Positions 16,537 through 25,099 of a stretch of 64,000 nucleotides of DNA are shown piece after piece. How positions within the stretch are numbered: the stretch's first letter is position 1; every line of letters starts with the position of its first letter. The DNA comes from Streptomyces parvulus (GTDB taxonomy: Bacteria > Actinomycetota > Actinomycetes > Streptomycetales > Streptomycetaceae), in contig NZ_BMRX01000004.1 of NCBI RefSeq assembly GCF_014648855.1, positions 186,001-250,000 of the forward strand, written 5' to 3'. Made by a program: the position numbers and the translations under genes. The notes beneath the pieces are model-generated. The model searched no databases and had not been told where the DNA came from. It was given only the letters and a program-made list of their open reading frames with translations.

Positions 16537-17390
16537 CGGCCAAGCTCACGGCCGTGCGCGCCGGCGCGCTCACCACCGTGCAGGACGCCGGCCGGCCCGG
16601 CCACGCGCACCTCGGCGTGCCGCGGTCGGGTGCCCTGGACGCGCCCGCGATGCGGCTGGCCAACCGGCTCCTGGGCAACGATCCGGACGCGGCCGTCCTG
16701 GAGACCACGCTGACCGGCTGCGCCCTGCGGCCCGACCGCGGCATCACCGTCGCCGTCGGCGGCGCTCCCTGCCCGGTCACCGTCGACGGGCGGCCGGCGG
16801 CCTGGGGCGCTCCGGTGCGCGTGCCGGCGGGCGCGGTCCTGGACGTGGGCGCCGCCGTGACGGGCGTCAGGTCGTACGTGGCGGTCGCGGGCGGCGTCAC
16901 GGCCGAACCGGTGCTGGGCAGCCGCTCCACCGACCTCCTGTCGGGACTGGGACCACTCCCCCTGCGGGACGGCGACCTCGTCCCGGTGGGCACGCCCGCG
17001 CGACCGGTGCCGCAGTCCGCGGCCGCCCCCTGGCCGGGCCCGCCCGGCGAACTGGTCCTGCCGGTGCGCCTCGGCCCCCGCGCCGACTGGTTCTCGCCGG
17101 CCGCCCTGCACACCCTCACCTCGGCCGTCTACCGCGTCTCCCCGCACAGCAACCGCATCGGCCTGCGCACCGAGGGCCCGCCGCTCGAGCGCACCTCGAC
17201 GGGCGAACTGCCCAGCGAGGGAATGGTGTTGGGCGCCGTGCAGGTCCCGCCGGACGGACGGCCCGTGATCTTCCTCCACGACCATCCGACGACGGGCGGC
17301 TACCCGGTCGTCGCGGTCGTCGCGGAACCCGCCCTCGCGGCGGCGGCCCAGGCCCCGGCCGGCACCCCGGTACGCTTCACGGCCGGCTGA
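16533..17390 (+). CDS. pxpC: 5-oxoprolinase subunit PxpC
   Basis: A 285-residue protein of the KipA/allophanate-hydrolase subunit 2 family. It opens with AGALTTVQDAGRPGHAHLGVPRSGALD, the family signature, and later has SHR-equivalent SPHSNRIGLRTEGPPLERTSTGELPSEGMVLGAVQVPPDG and FLHDHPTTGGYPVVAVV. With PxpB it forms the ATP-dependent ring-opening unit for 5-oxoproline. It is the last gene of the pxpABC operon and ends about 120 bases before the secreted M15-like gene. Length is normal. Confidence 0.92.
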   Translation: MTAKLTAVRAGALTTVQDAGRPGHAHLGVPRSGALDAPAMRLANRLLGNDPDAAVLETTLTGCALRPDRGITVAVGGAPCPVTVDGRPAAWGAPVRVPAGAVLDVGAAVTGVRSYVAVAGGVTAEPVLGSRSTDLLSGLGPLPLRDGDLVPVGTPARPVPQSAAAPWPGPPGELVLPVRLGPRADWFSPAALHTLTSAVYRVSPHSNRIGLRTEGPPLERTSTGELPSEGMVLGAVQVPPDGRPVIFLHDHPTTGGYPVVAVVAEPALAAAAQAPAGTPVRFTAG

Positions 17391-17508
17391 CGGCGTTCCG
17401 CCGCCGACGCCCTATGGCGTACGCGCGTAGACCTCGGGCACCATCGTGCTGCACCGCATGCTCAACCACCCCACAGGAAGCATGACGTTCAGGCATGGAG
17501 GTTCCCCC

Positions 17509-18021
17509 ATGAGGTCTCCCAGCACACGGGTCCGGGCGGTCGTCACGGCCCTCGCCCTGGTCGCCGCACCCGGCGCGGTCGTCGTCGCCGGGGCCGGCGA
17601 CGCCTTCGCGGCCACGAAGATCAGTCACGCGACGGCCACCTCGATGTTCCGCGAGGTCGGCATCACCTGGTCGTCCTCCGGCAACTGCTCCAACCGCAAC
17701 AACGGCACGTGCACCTCGTTCGACCAGCTCAACCTCGCCACCGCGCAGGGCGCGCAGACCCTCAAGCGGGCCAGCGGGTGCGCGCTGAACATCACCGGCG
17801 GGACCGAGACCGGACACGCCTCCGGCACCTACTCGCACTGGAACGGCTACAAGCTCGACTTCGGCAAGACCACCTGCGTCGGCAACTACATCAAGAACAC
17901 CTTCACCTACATCGGCCTGCGCGGCGACGGCGCCCCGCAGTGGCAGTCCGGTTCGGGCAACGTGTACGCCGACGAGGGCAACCACTGGGACGTGACCTAC
18001 CACAACTGCGGCGGCTGCTGA
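17509..18021 (+). CDS. Small secreted M15-like (D-Ala-D-Ala metallopeptidase fold) protein
   Basis: A 170-residue exported protein. Residues 1-35 are a signal peptide (TRVRAVVTALALVAAPGAVVV, then DAFA). The mature part has six cysteines (60, 68, 91, 123, 167, 170) that could form three disulfides. SHWNGYKLD fits the M15 zinc motif HxxGxxxD (His110, Asp117), and DEGNHWD gives the matching Glu156 and third zinc ligand His159, so I infer a zinc D,D- or L,D-type wall peptidase. The start was set at ATG 17509 by the GGAGGTTCCCCC ribosome site. Upstream in-frame ATGs lack a signal peptide. Function is inferred from motifs only. Confidence 0.7.
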   Translation: MRSPSTRVRAVVTALALVAAPGAVVVAGAGDAFAATKISHATATSMFREVGITWSSSGNCSNRNNGTCTSFDQLNLATAQGAQTLKRASGCALNITGGTETGHASGTYSHWNGYKLDFGKTTCVGNYIKNTFTYIGLRGDGAPQWQSGSGNVYADEGNHWDVTYHNCGGC

Positions 18022-18052
18022 GCGGCGGCCGGCGTTCGCGGGGGGAGGCCCG

Positions 18053-19111
18053 GTGCTGCGAGTGGACTTCGACGAGGGCGCGTTGGCACGGATGGGCGTG
18101 GCCCGGGGTGCCGATCCGCTCTGGGAGACGGCACTGAGCCTCCACCTGCTCCAGAACGGCGAGGAGCCCCTGGTCTACGGCCCCTGGCGGCGCGAGGTGC
18201 GCGGCGCGCTGCGCCGGACCCAACTCGCGGACGAAGTGCGGGCGTTGATGCGGCTGTGCCCGCCCACCGGGTACTTCCCCGACTTCCTGACGCCCGGTCG
18301 CGGCGACCTGGACCTGGTGGACGGCGTGGACCGGGTGCGCTCCACGCCCCGGCGCCGGCTGGTCGCGGAACTGACGCGACTCTGCGGGGACCTGCGCGGA
18401 CCGGTGCCGCCCGCGGTGCGGTGGGTGGCCTCCGGGGACGCGGCCGCGCTGCGCTGGCTCGGCGGGGCGCTGAGCCGCTACCACGCCGTGGCCGTGGCTC
18501 CCTATCTTCCCGTCATCCGCGCGCGGGCCGGCGAGGACCGGGCGCGGCGCGCCGAGGCGGCGCTCAGCGGCGGTGCGGAGGCCCTGCTGGCGAGCTACGC
18601 GGAACTGCCGGGCTGGCGGCGGGACGGCACCCGGCTCGCCGCCCCCTACCCCGAACCCCGCTCGCTCAGGCTGGGCGGACGCCCGCTGACGCTGGTGCCC
18701 GCCTTCTTCTGCGTACGCACTCCGCTGGCCCTCGTGGACGAGTCGCTGCCGCCGGTGCTGGTCCATCCGCTGCGTCCGGCGCCGGACTGGCTGCCGCGGC
18801 TGCGCGCCGGTGCGGCCAGACCCTCGGTGGCGCAGCTGACCGGTCCGTCGCGGGCCCGGATGCTGGAGTCGCTGGAGACGCCGATGACCACGACGTCGCT
18901 GGCCGCGGCGCTCGGCCTGGCACCGTCCACGGCGAGCCGCCACGCCTCCGTCCTGCGTGAGGCCGGACTGGTGGCGACCCGCCGTGAGGGCAACCGGGTG
19001 CTGCACCGGCGCACCGCCCTCGGGTCCGCGCTGCTGGACGGGGACGTTCAGCAGGTGGGCACGCCCGGGAGCCACGCGTCGGCGACGTCGATGAAGATGT
19101 TGGAGACGTAG
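18053..19111 (+). CDS. ArsR-like winged-helix regulator (DUF5937-type)
   Basis: A 352-residue protein. The first 250 residues form the ligand-type domain common in Streptomyces DUF5937/ArsR regulators (LRVDFDEGALARMGVARGADPLWE, WRREVR). The winged helix follows near 265-330: RARMLESLETPMTTTSLAAALGLAPSTASRHASVLREAGLVATRREGNRVLHRRTALGSALL. GTG start after GGGGGAGGCC. The last 22 residues are encoded antisense to the end of the neighbouring gene (64-bp overlap), so the natural end may be near ALLDG. The target is unknown; it may control the adjacent wall genes. Confidence 0.82.
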   Translation: MLRVDFDEGALARMGVARGADPLWETALSLHLLQNGEEPLVYGPWRREVRGALRRTQLADEVRALMRLCPPTGYFPDFLTPGRGDLDLVDGVDRVRSTPRRRLVAELTRLCGDLRGPVPPAVRWVASGDAAALRWLGGALSRYHAVAVAPYLPVIRARAGEDRARRAEAALSGGAEALLASYAELPGWRRDGTRLAAPYPEPRSLRLGGRPLTLVPAFFCVRTPLALVDESLPPVLVHPLRPAPDWLPRLRAGAARPSVAQLTGPSRARMLESLETPMTTTSLAAALGLAPSTASRHASVLREAGLVATRREGNRVLHRRTALGSALLDGDVQQVGTPGSHASATSMKMLET

Positions 19112-20328
19112 CCGCCGTAGTCGGGCAGGTAGGACCAGGCGTCGTTGCTGTACTCGTCGTAGTTCACCAGCTCGCCGTGGACCTGGCAGCGGACCCGGAC
19201 GGTCGTCGGTCCGGACAGGCTCGCCACCCGGGTGGAGCCCGTCGTCGCCTGCTGCCGGATGCTCACGTCGGTGCCCCACGTCGGGAACGACGTGGTGTCG
19301 CCGCCCGCGTCGGTCCACAGGTAGGTGACGGTCACCCAGCCGTTGTCGTTCAGGCCCACGTTGTAGAAGGTGCCGTCGGCCAGGTCGATGCCGGCCGGGT
19401 TGGCGACCTGGCGGCCGAACTCGTCGCGGCCGCCGTTGTAGTCGTCCTCGTAGGCGGCCTGCGCCTCGGGGAGGCCGCGCGGCAGGTCCTTCCACTGCTC
19501 GCGCTGGGTTGAGGGGTTCCAGTGGTCGTCGTGGGTGTTCCACGGACCGACGTCCCACACGGGGGCCGTCTCGCAGCGGGCGGGACCGCACACCTGCACC
19601 GAGTACTGGCCACTGCCCTTGGGCGACAGGGCCCGGCGGGAGGGGAGCGCGACGAAGTGGTCGTTGGCCGTGATGACGTGGCCGTTGGCCGTGGTGTGGC
19701 CGACGAGCCCCTCGCGGGTGGCGTAGACGCGGGCGGAGAAGGCGGCGGCCGTGGGCGCGGACCCGGCGGCGGCGCTGCCCGCGTGGTCCGCCGTGAGCGT
19801 CAGGGCGCGCACGGCGGCGGTGGCCTCGCCCTCGGCGTTCCACAGGGTGAGCCGGGCCTGGACGTCGACGACGTCGCGCGGCAGCCGCGCCGGGGTGCCG
19901 GCGGCGGCCCTGCGCCACTCGGTCCAGGTGCCGTCGGCCGCCCGTCCGCGCACGTCGACCTCCACTCCGGCGGCCTCGGGCACGGTCGCGTCGAGGGTCA
20001 CCGAGACCCGGTTGACGGGCCGTTCCACGCGGTGCGTCTCCAGTACGGCGGACGCGTAGCCGCGGTCGCCGCCGAGGGAGGCGGGGGCGACGGACCCGTC
20101 CGTGACCCGCAGGGCGCCGTCGCCGTAGCGGACGTTGACGTCGTCGCCGCCCGCCGGGGTCAGGCCGGGGGTCCAGGACTCCGCGGCCGGCGGCGAGCCG
20201 GCGTCGGCGGCGGGGGCCGGGGCGGCGGCCAGTGCCGTGCCCGCGAGGGTGAGGGCGAGCAGGCACGCGGTGCCGGTCAGGGCTCGCACCGGACCCGGTC
20301 TGCGGCGCGGGGTGGGAGGGGTCAGCAT
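19048..20328 (-). CDS. Secreted barrel-plus-SH3-like cell-wall protein
   Basis: A 426-residue exported protein. A signal peptide (PVRALTGTACLLALTLAGTALAAAPAPA) is followed by a beta-rich domain (about 55-185), a segment recalling an RlpA-like double-psi barrel (ARVYATREGLVGHTTANGHVITANDHFVALPS and ETAPVWDVGPWN), and a C-terminal SH3-like domain (FPTWGTDVSIRQQ to WLPGVPTC). The last 75 residues are nearly identical in pattern to the end of the amidase just upstream. Its ATG overlaps the amidase stop by 7 bases. I infer a wall-binding or wall-modifying partner of the amidase. Confidence 0.75.
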   Translation of the reverse strand: MLTPPTPRRRPGPVRALTGTACLLALTLAGTALAAAPAPAADAGSPPAAESWTPGLTPAGGDDVNVRYGDGALRVTDGSVAPASLGGDRGYASAVLETHRVERPVNRVSVTLDATVPEAAGVEVDVRGRAADGTWTEWRRAAAGTPARLPRDVVDVQARLTLWNAEGEATAAVRALTLTADHAGSAAAGSAPTAAAFSARVYATREGLVGHTTANGHVITANDHFVALPSRRALSPKGSGQYSVQVCGPARCETAPVWDVGPWNTHDDHWNPSTQREQWKDLPRGLPEAQAAYEDDYNGGRDEFGRQVANPAGIDLADGTFYNVGLNDNGWVTVTYLWTDAGGDTTSFPTWGTDVSIRQQATTGSTRVASLSGPTTVRVRCQVHGELVNYDEYSNDAWSYLPDYGGYVSNIFIDVADAWLPGVPTC

Positions 20329-21698
20329 GTGGGCACTCCTGGGAGCCAGGCGTCGTCGACGTCGATGAAGATGTTGGACACGTAGCCGCCGTGGTCCGGC
20401 AGGTACGACCAGGCATCGTTGCTGTAGCCGTCGTACTCGACGAGGCCGCCGCGGACCTGGCAGGCCACGCGGACGGAGGTCGGACCGGGCAGACTCGCCA
20501 CCCGGGCGGAGTCCGTCGTGGGCTGCTGACGGACGCTCACGTCCGTGCCCCAGGTCGGGAAGGGGGTGCCGGTGCCGCCCCCGTCGCCGCGGACCAGGCT
20601 CATGTAGTACGCCCAGTCCCAGTGCGGGCCGGGGTCCGTGTGGTCGTTGCCGGGGACCTCGCTGTGCCCGACGATGTGCGCGCGGTCCCGGGGGATGCCG
20701 TACCTGTCGGTGAGGTGGCGGGTCAGCGCCGCCGAGGAGCGGTACATGGCGTCGGTGAACCAGGCGGGGTCGCTGACGTACCCCTCGTGCTCCACGCCCA
20801 CGGAGTGGGGGTTGGCCGAGCGCGCGTGCCAGGCGGTGTCCCCCTCGCGGACGCTCTGGGTGATCTGGCCGTCGGAGGACCGCACCACGTAGTGGGCACT
20901 GACCTGGGCGGACGAGTTCTGGAACCAGCTGATGGAGCCCGCGTAGGAGCCCTGCGTGACGTGGACGACCACGGTGGTGACCGCCGCGCTGCGGCCGGCG
21001 GTGTAGTTGCCGGAGTACGCCGGGTTCCAGAGGGCCGGCGGGTAGTCGGCGGACGCGCTCACCCCTGCCCCGGTGCCGACGTCGGCGTACTCGCCGCGCT
21101 CGGGCCGCACCCGGCGCGGGGGCACGGTGACCTGTTCGCCGTCCTCGGCGCGGGCCCGGACGCCGTCGCCGAGGAGGTCGTAGACGGCGTCCGCGTACAG
21201 GCGTGCGGCGGCGTCGGTGCCGGGTGCCCCGTAGCGGGCGACGACCGGATACCAGGCGCCCGGGCGGTCCCGGTCCGCCGCGTCGAGACCGGCCTCGTCG
21301 GCCAGGGCGCGCAGCACGGCGGCACCGCCGTGGATGTTGGCGCGGGTGTCGCGGCGGAGGTCGGCGACGCTCTCGCCGGTGATGCGCGCCGCCTGTTCCA
21401 GGGTGTGCCGTTGCGGGTTGCTGACCAGGTGCATCACGCCGTAGCCGTTGTCCTGGCTGGGGAGGCCGTCGTGCCCGTCCAGGCGGGTCTCGCCGTAGCC
21501 GACGGCGACCAGCAGGTCGCGGGGGACGTCGTGGGCGTCGGCCGCCGAGGCGAACGCCCGGTCGAGGGAGGTGCCGGCCGGGTCCGGCGCGGGAGCGGCC
21601 GCGGCCGGGGACGCCTGGCCGGTGAGAGTGAGGGCCGCGGCGACCAGCGCTGCGCACAGCGCGGTTCTCGCACGTCGGACGGGGAGTGAGGAGGTCAT
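20322..21698 (-). CDS. Secreted N-acetylmuramoyl-L-alanine amidase with SH3-like domain
   Basis: A 458-residue exported amidase. After the signal peptide (about 1-34) comes a helical lysozyme-like segment (DVPRDLLVAVGYGETRLDGHDG, NGYGVMHLV), then an Amidase_2 domain (about 230-375): VTTVVVHVTQGSYAG, SAHYVVRSSDGQITQSV, SVGVEHEGYV and VGHSEVPGNDHTDPGP supply the zinc ligands His, His and Asp and a catalytic Glu. The C-terminal SH3-like domain probably binds peptidoglycan and is duplicated in the next gene. It cleaves the bond between muramic acid and L-Ala. The ATG follows GAGGAGGTC on the reverse strand's neighbour region only weakly; ATG 21698 starts the signal peptide. Confidence 0.87.
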   Translation of the reverse strand: MTSSLPVRRARTALCAALVAAALTLTGQASPAAAAPAPDPAGTSLDRAFASAADAHDVPRDLLVAVGYGETRLDGHDGLPSQDNGYGVMHLVSNPQRHTLEQAARITGESVADLRRDTRANIHGGAAVLRALADEAGLDAADRDRPGAWYPVVARYGAPGTDAAARLYADAVYDLLGDGVRARAEDGEQVTVPPRRVRPERGEYADVGTGAGVSASADYPPALWNPAYSGNYTAGRSAAVTTVVVHVTQGSYAGSISWFQNSSAQVSAHYVVRSSDGQITQSVREGDTAWHARSANPHSVGVEHEGYVSDPAWFTDAMYRSSAALTRHLTDRYGIPRDRAHIVGHSEVPGNDHTDPGPHWDWAYYMSLVRGDGGGTGTPFPTWGTDVSVRQQPTTDSARVASLPGPTSVRVACQVRGGLVEYDGYSNDAWSYLPDHGGYVSNIFIDVDDAWLPGVPTC

Positions 21699-22043
21699 GT
21701 GTGGGGGTGCTCCGCTCTCTCCGGTGCCCACGGCGTGTGGGGGCGGTCCGTGTGCGGCCGGGCGGGCTGTCCCGGCGGCGGCCGCGCGGGCACCGGGTGG
21801 TCGCGGCCTGCCGGGCGCGTGAACGGGCCCGTGCGGGACGGGGGTTCACGCGCTCCGGTCGTCGCATGATGGGCCGTCAAACTTGTCGTGAGCAAGTCAT
21901 TGCAGTGTGAGCGAATGACGGCGTGGCGGCGGGCGCCCGAGGCCGTCGAGGGCTTCTGTACCGGGTGCCGGAATATTGCTTTGCCGGGCGGGCGTCGCCG
22001 CGGGTGCAATGTCCGGCACGGCCTACAGAGGGGACTTCGTCGC
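21699..22043. other. Divergent intergenic region, no gene seen
   Basis: This 345-base stretch separates the amidase from the binding-protein gene. It contains locally AT-richer DNA (GAATATTGCTTTG near 21971) and imperfect inverted pairs such as GTCATT...AATGAC near 21896-21921 that may belong to promoters. No supported coding frame or RNA gene was seen. Confidence 0.5.
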
Positions 22044-23147
22044 GTGAACACGCCTTCGCAAGCAGCACGGACCGGCGGACCGACCGTCCGGATCGGCGCC
22101 CTCGCTCCCCTGTCCCGGCCGGGGTGGGCCGAGGCGGGCCGCCATCTGCTCGCCGGTCTGGAACTGGGCGTGCGGGAGGTCAACGAGGGCGGCGGGATCA
22201 CCGGCCGGCCGCTGGAGCTGCTGGTCCGGGACACCGCGGCCGACCCGCGCGGGGCCGAGGCGGCCGTGGAGGAACTGGCCGGCCTGGGCGTCGCCGCGCT
22301 GGCGGGCGAGTACCACAGCGTCGTCGCCCGCGCCGTCGCGGCCAGGGCCGGCGCCCTGGGCGTTCCCTTCCTCTGCTCGTCCGCGGTACTCGACGCGCTC
22401 GTCGACGAGCCGACGGACCTGGTCGCGCGGATCGCGCCGGCGCAGTCCCACGGCTGGCGGGTCTACGGGGACTTCCTGCTCGACGCCGGGCACGACCGCG
22501 TCGCGGTGGCGACCCAGCCGAGCGTGTACTGGACCGCCGGGACGCGCCTGCTGCGGGAGCACCTGGAGCCGCGCGGTGGCACCGTCACGGGACTCGACCT
22601 GAGCGCGCTCAGCCCCGCCGCCCTGTGCGACGCGCTCGCCGACGACGGTGCGACCGCGCTGCTCCTCCTGCTCGGCCATCCGGATCCGGTGCTGCCCGTC
22701 GTCAGAGCGGTGCGCCGGGATCCGCGCCTGGCCGGGATCGCGCTGGGCGCCCCCGCCGGGCAGCCGGAGTTCGCCGACTGGGCCGAGGAACTGGGGGCGG
22801 ACGGTGCCGGGGTCCCCTTCCTGCGCTACCTGCCCGAGCGGTTCGGCCCGCTCGGCGTACGGGTCGGCGCGGCCCTGCGTGCGCGACTGTCCGCGGCGCC
22901 CTCCTTCGTCGCCTTCGAGGGCTACGACACGATCGTCGTCCTCGCCGACGTCCTGCGCGAGGGCGCCGAGGACCCGGCGGACGGCCCCGCCCCGTGGTCC
23001 CGGGCCGACGTCGAGGGCACCCGGGGGCGGATCCGGTTCACCGGCCCCACCGGCCCCGGTGTCTGGCAGTGGGCCCATGCCCCGGTCCAGGTCGTGGACC
23101 GCGACCCGGCGCGTCCCGGCGCGTTCCGCGTCCTGCGCACGGGCTGA
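22044..23147 (+). CDS. Periplasmic-binding-like (Leu/Ile/Val type) protein without signal peptide
   Basis: A 367-residue protein of the type I periplasmic-binding fold: PTVRIGALAPLSRPGWAEAGRHLLAGLELGVREVNEGGGITGRPLELLVRDTAADP is the canonical start of amino-acid or amide binding proteins, with FVAFEGYDTIVVLADVL near the end. There is no signal peptide or lipobox with the GTG start at 22044, and none with the longer frame, so it is probably cytoplasmic, like AmiC-type sensors (inference). No permease or ATPase genes adjoin it. It may sense a small molecule for the MarR-MFS pair downstream, but that is speculation. Confidence 0.75.
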   Translation: MNTPSQAARTGGPTVRIGALAPLSRPGWAEAGRHLLAGLELGVREVNEGGGITGRPLELLVRDTAADPRGAEAAVEELAGLGVAALAGEYHSVVARAVAARAGALGVPFLCSSAVLDALVDEPTDLVARIAPAQSHGWRVYGDFLLDAGHDRVAVATQPSVYWTAGTRLLREHLEPRGGTVTGLDLSALSPAALCDALADDGATALLLLLGHPDPVLPVVRAVRRDPRLAGIALGAPAGQPEFADWAEELGADGAGVPFLRYLPERFGPLGVRVGAALRARLSAAPSFVAFEGYDTIVVLADVLREGAEDPADGPAPWSRADVEGTRGRIRFTGPTGPGVWQWAHAPVQVVDRDPARPGAFRVLRTG

Positions 23148-23189
23148 GCCGGGGCTCCACCGGAGAAGAGACCGCACCGGCGCATTTAT

Positions 23190-23217
23190 ACAGCCTCATC
23201 TGTACAGCTGAGGCTGT
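23190..23217. promoter_or_regulatory. MarR-type inverted-repeat operator
   Basis: Perfect 9-bp arms ACAGCCTCA (23190-23198) and TGAGGCTGT (23209-23217) around a 10-bp centre lie 19 bases before the marR start. This is the expected place for autorepression of the marR-MFS operon. Confidence 0.65.
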
Positions 23218-23235
23218 GGAAGTTAACCTGGCGGC

Positions 23236-23682
23236 ATGAGCGAGAACCAGAACCTGTCGCCGTCGGCGGTCGAGGCGTCGCGCGAGGTCCGCGCGGTCAT
23301 CCGGCGGCTGCGGCGCCGGATCCTGAAGGCCTCCGAGGCCGAGGACATCACCGTGGGACAGGCGACCCTGCTCGCCCGCCTGTCGGACCGCGGCGGGGTC
23401 ACCGCCAGCGAACTCGCCGCGAGCGAGGGGGTCAGGCACCAGTCGATGACGGCCACCATCGCTCCGCTCGCCGCCCTCGGGCTGGTGGAGCGGCGCCCCG
23501 ACCCCGGCGACGGGCGGCGCCTGCTGATCACCCTGACCGACGAGGGCCGCCGCCGCGTCGCAGTGGACCGGCAGGCCCGCCGCGAGTGGCTCGCCGGGCA
23601 GTTGCAGGACAAGTGCACGGAGGAGGAGCGCGAAACGGTGATCGCGGCCATGGCCGTCCTGGAGCGACTGACCCGTGACTGA
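23236..23682 (+). CDS. MarR family transcriptional regulator
   Basis: A 148-residue winged-helix dimeric repressor. TLLARLSDRGGVTASELAASEGVRHQSMTATIAPLAALGLVERRPDPGDGRRLLITLTDEGRR shows the recognition helix and the Asp-x-Arg wing of MarR proteins. It overlaps the MFS exporter gene by 8 bases and has a perfect inverted repeat just upstream, so it most likely represses itself and the exporter until a drug-like ligand binds. Ligand unknown. Confidence 0.92.
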   Translation: MSENQNLSPSAVEASREVRAVIRRLRRRILKASEAEDITVGQATLLARLSDRGGVTASELAASEGVRHQSMTATIAPLAALGLVERRPDPGDGRRLLITLTDEGRRRVAVDRQARREWLAGQLQDKCTEEERETVIAAMAVLERLTRD

Positions 23683-25099
23683 GGCGAAGACGGGCGGCGG
23701 CCGGACGCGCGCCGCGGACCGGCCCGGCTTCGACCGGCGGCTGCTGCCGCCGATGCTGCTCGGCTCGGTCCTCAACCCGGTCAACTCGACGATCATCGCC
23801 GTAGCCCTCGTCCCCATCGGCCGGGCCCTCGGAGCGCCCGCCTCGCAGACGGCGTGGCTGGTCTCCGCGCTCTACCTGGCCACCTCGCTCGGCCAGCCGG
23901 TGGTGGGCCGGCTCATCGACCTGTTCGGCCCGCGCAGGCTCTTCCTCCTGAGCACCGGTCTCGTCGGGGTCGCGGGAGTCGTGGGCGCCCTCGCGCCGAA
24001 CCTGGGCGTGCTCATCGCCGCGCGGGTCCTGCTCGGCTTCGGCACCTGCGCCGGCTATCCGGCGGCGATGGCGCTGCTGCGCAGCGAGGCGGAGCGCACC
24101 GGGCGGGACAGTCCGGGCGGGGTGCTGACCGCGCTGGCGGTGGCCAACCAGACCATCGCCGTCGTCGGCCCGCTGCTCGGCGGGCTGCTGATCACCGTGG
24201 GCGGCTGGCGGGCCACCTTCGCGCTGAACGTCCCGCTGGCCGTCGTCGCGGTGGCGCTCGGGATGCTGCGCCTGCCCCGGCCCGCCGCCCCCGGCGGCCC
24301 CCGGCGGCGCGGGGAGCTGGTCGCGCGGCTCGACCTGCCCGGGATGGGGCTGTTCGCCGCGATGCTGGTCTCGCTGCTGCTCTTCCTGATGAACCTGCAT
24401 CTGCGCGACTGGTACCTGCTCGCCCTCACCGTCGTCGCGGGCGCCGCGTTCGCGTTCCGGGAGCTGCGGGCCGCCACGCCCTTCATCGACCTGCGGGTGC
24501 TGGGCGGCAACACGCCGCTCCTGGCGACCTACGGACGCGCCCTGGTCGCCTACGTCGTCGCGTACGCCTTCCTCTACGGCTTCACCCAGTGGACGGAGGA
24601 GGGCTTCGGGCTGTCCCCCTTCCACGCCGGGCTGGTCCAGATACCGATGTTCCTGCTGGCCATCGGCGTCTCGGTCCTCTCCGGGCGGCGCCGGGGCGTG
24701 CGGGGGAAGCTGCTGCTGGGGGCGGTGGGCCAGATCGTCGCCTGTGCGGTGATCCTCACGCTGACGGGCGAGAGCCCGCTGTGGATGCTGATCCTGGTCG
24801 CCCTGGTCTTCGGTGTCCCGCAGGGGCTCAACAACCTGGCCCTGCAGAACTCCGTCTACTTCCAGGCGGATCCCGAACGCACGGCCTCCTCGGCCGGCCT
24901 GCTGCGCACCTTCGCGTACGTCGGCTCCATGATCGCCTCTTCCGCCTCGGCCGCCGCCTTCGGCCACCACGCGGACACCGCGGGCATGCACACCCTGGCC
25001 TGGGTCATGCTCGGCGCCGGGGTGGTGTACCTCCTGCTGACCCTCTTCGACCGCACCCTGGGCCGAGGAACCGGCCCGGACGCCAAAGCCGCGGCCTAA
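23675..25099 (+). CDS. MFS drug exporter (DHA-type)
   Basis: A 474-residue polytopic membrane protein with about 14 hydrophobic segments. MFS hallmarks are the loop GQPVVGRLIDLFGPRRLFLLS (motif A, about 70-90) and ARVLLGFGTCAGYPAAMALL, with VLTALAVANQTIAVVGPLLGGLLI (motif C-like) in helix 5. It should export drugs or metabolites by proton antiport. The GTG start lies inside the end of marR, so the two are coupled. Its stop overlaps that of the convergent MASE1 gene. Confidence 0.9.
   Translation: MTEAKTGGGRTRAADRPGFDRRLLPPMLLGSVLNPVNSTIIAVALVPIGRALGAPASQTAWLVSALYLATSLGQPVVGRLIDLFGPRRLFLLSTGLVGVAGVVGALAPNLGVLIAARVLLGFGTCAGYPAAMALLRSEAERTGRDSPGGVLTALAVANQTIAVVGPLLGGLLITVGGWRATFALNVPLAVVAVALGMLRLPRPAAPGGPRRRGELVARLDLPGMGLFAAMLVSLLLFLMNLHLRDWYLLALTVVAGAAFAFRELRAATPFIDLRVLGGNTPLLATYGRALVAYVVAYAFLYGFTQWTEEGFGLSPFHAGLVQIPMFLLAIGVSVLSGRRRGVRGKLLLGAVGQIVACAVILTLTGESPLWMLILVALVFGVPQGLNNLALQNSVYFQADPERTASSAGLLRTFAYVGSMIASSASAAAFGHHADTAGMHTLAWVMLGAGVVYLLLTLFDRTLGRGTGPDAKAAA

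Noticed and set aside
21888..22043. 52-codon N-terminal extension of the binding-like protein
   Set aside because: It encodes no signal peptide or lipobox and lacks coding character; the GTG at 22044 starts at the conserved fold.
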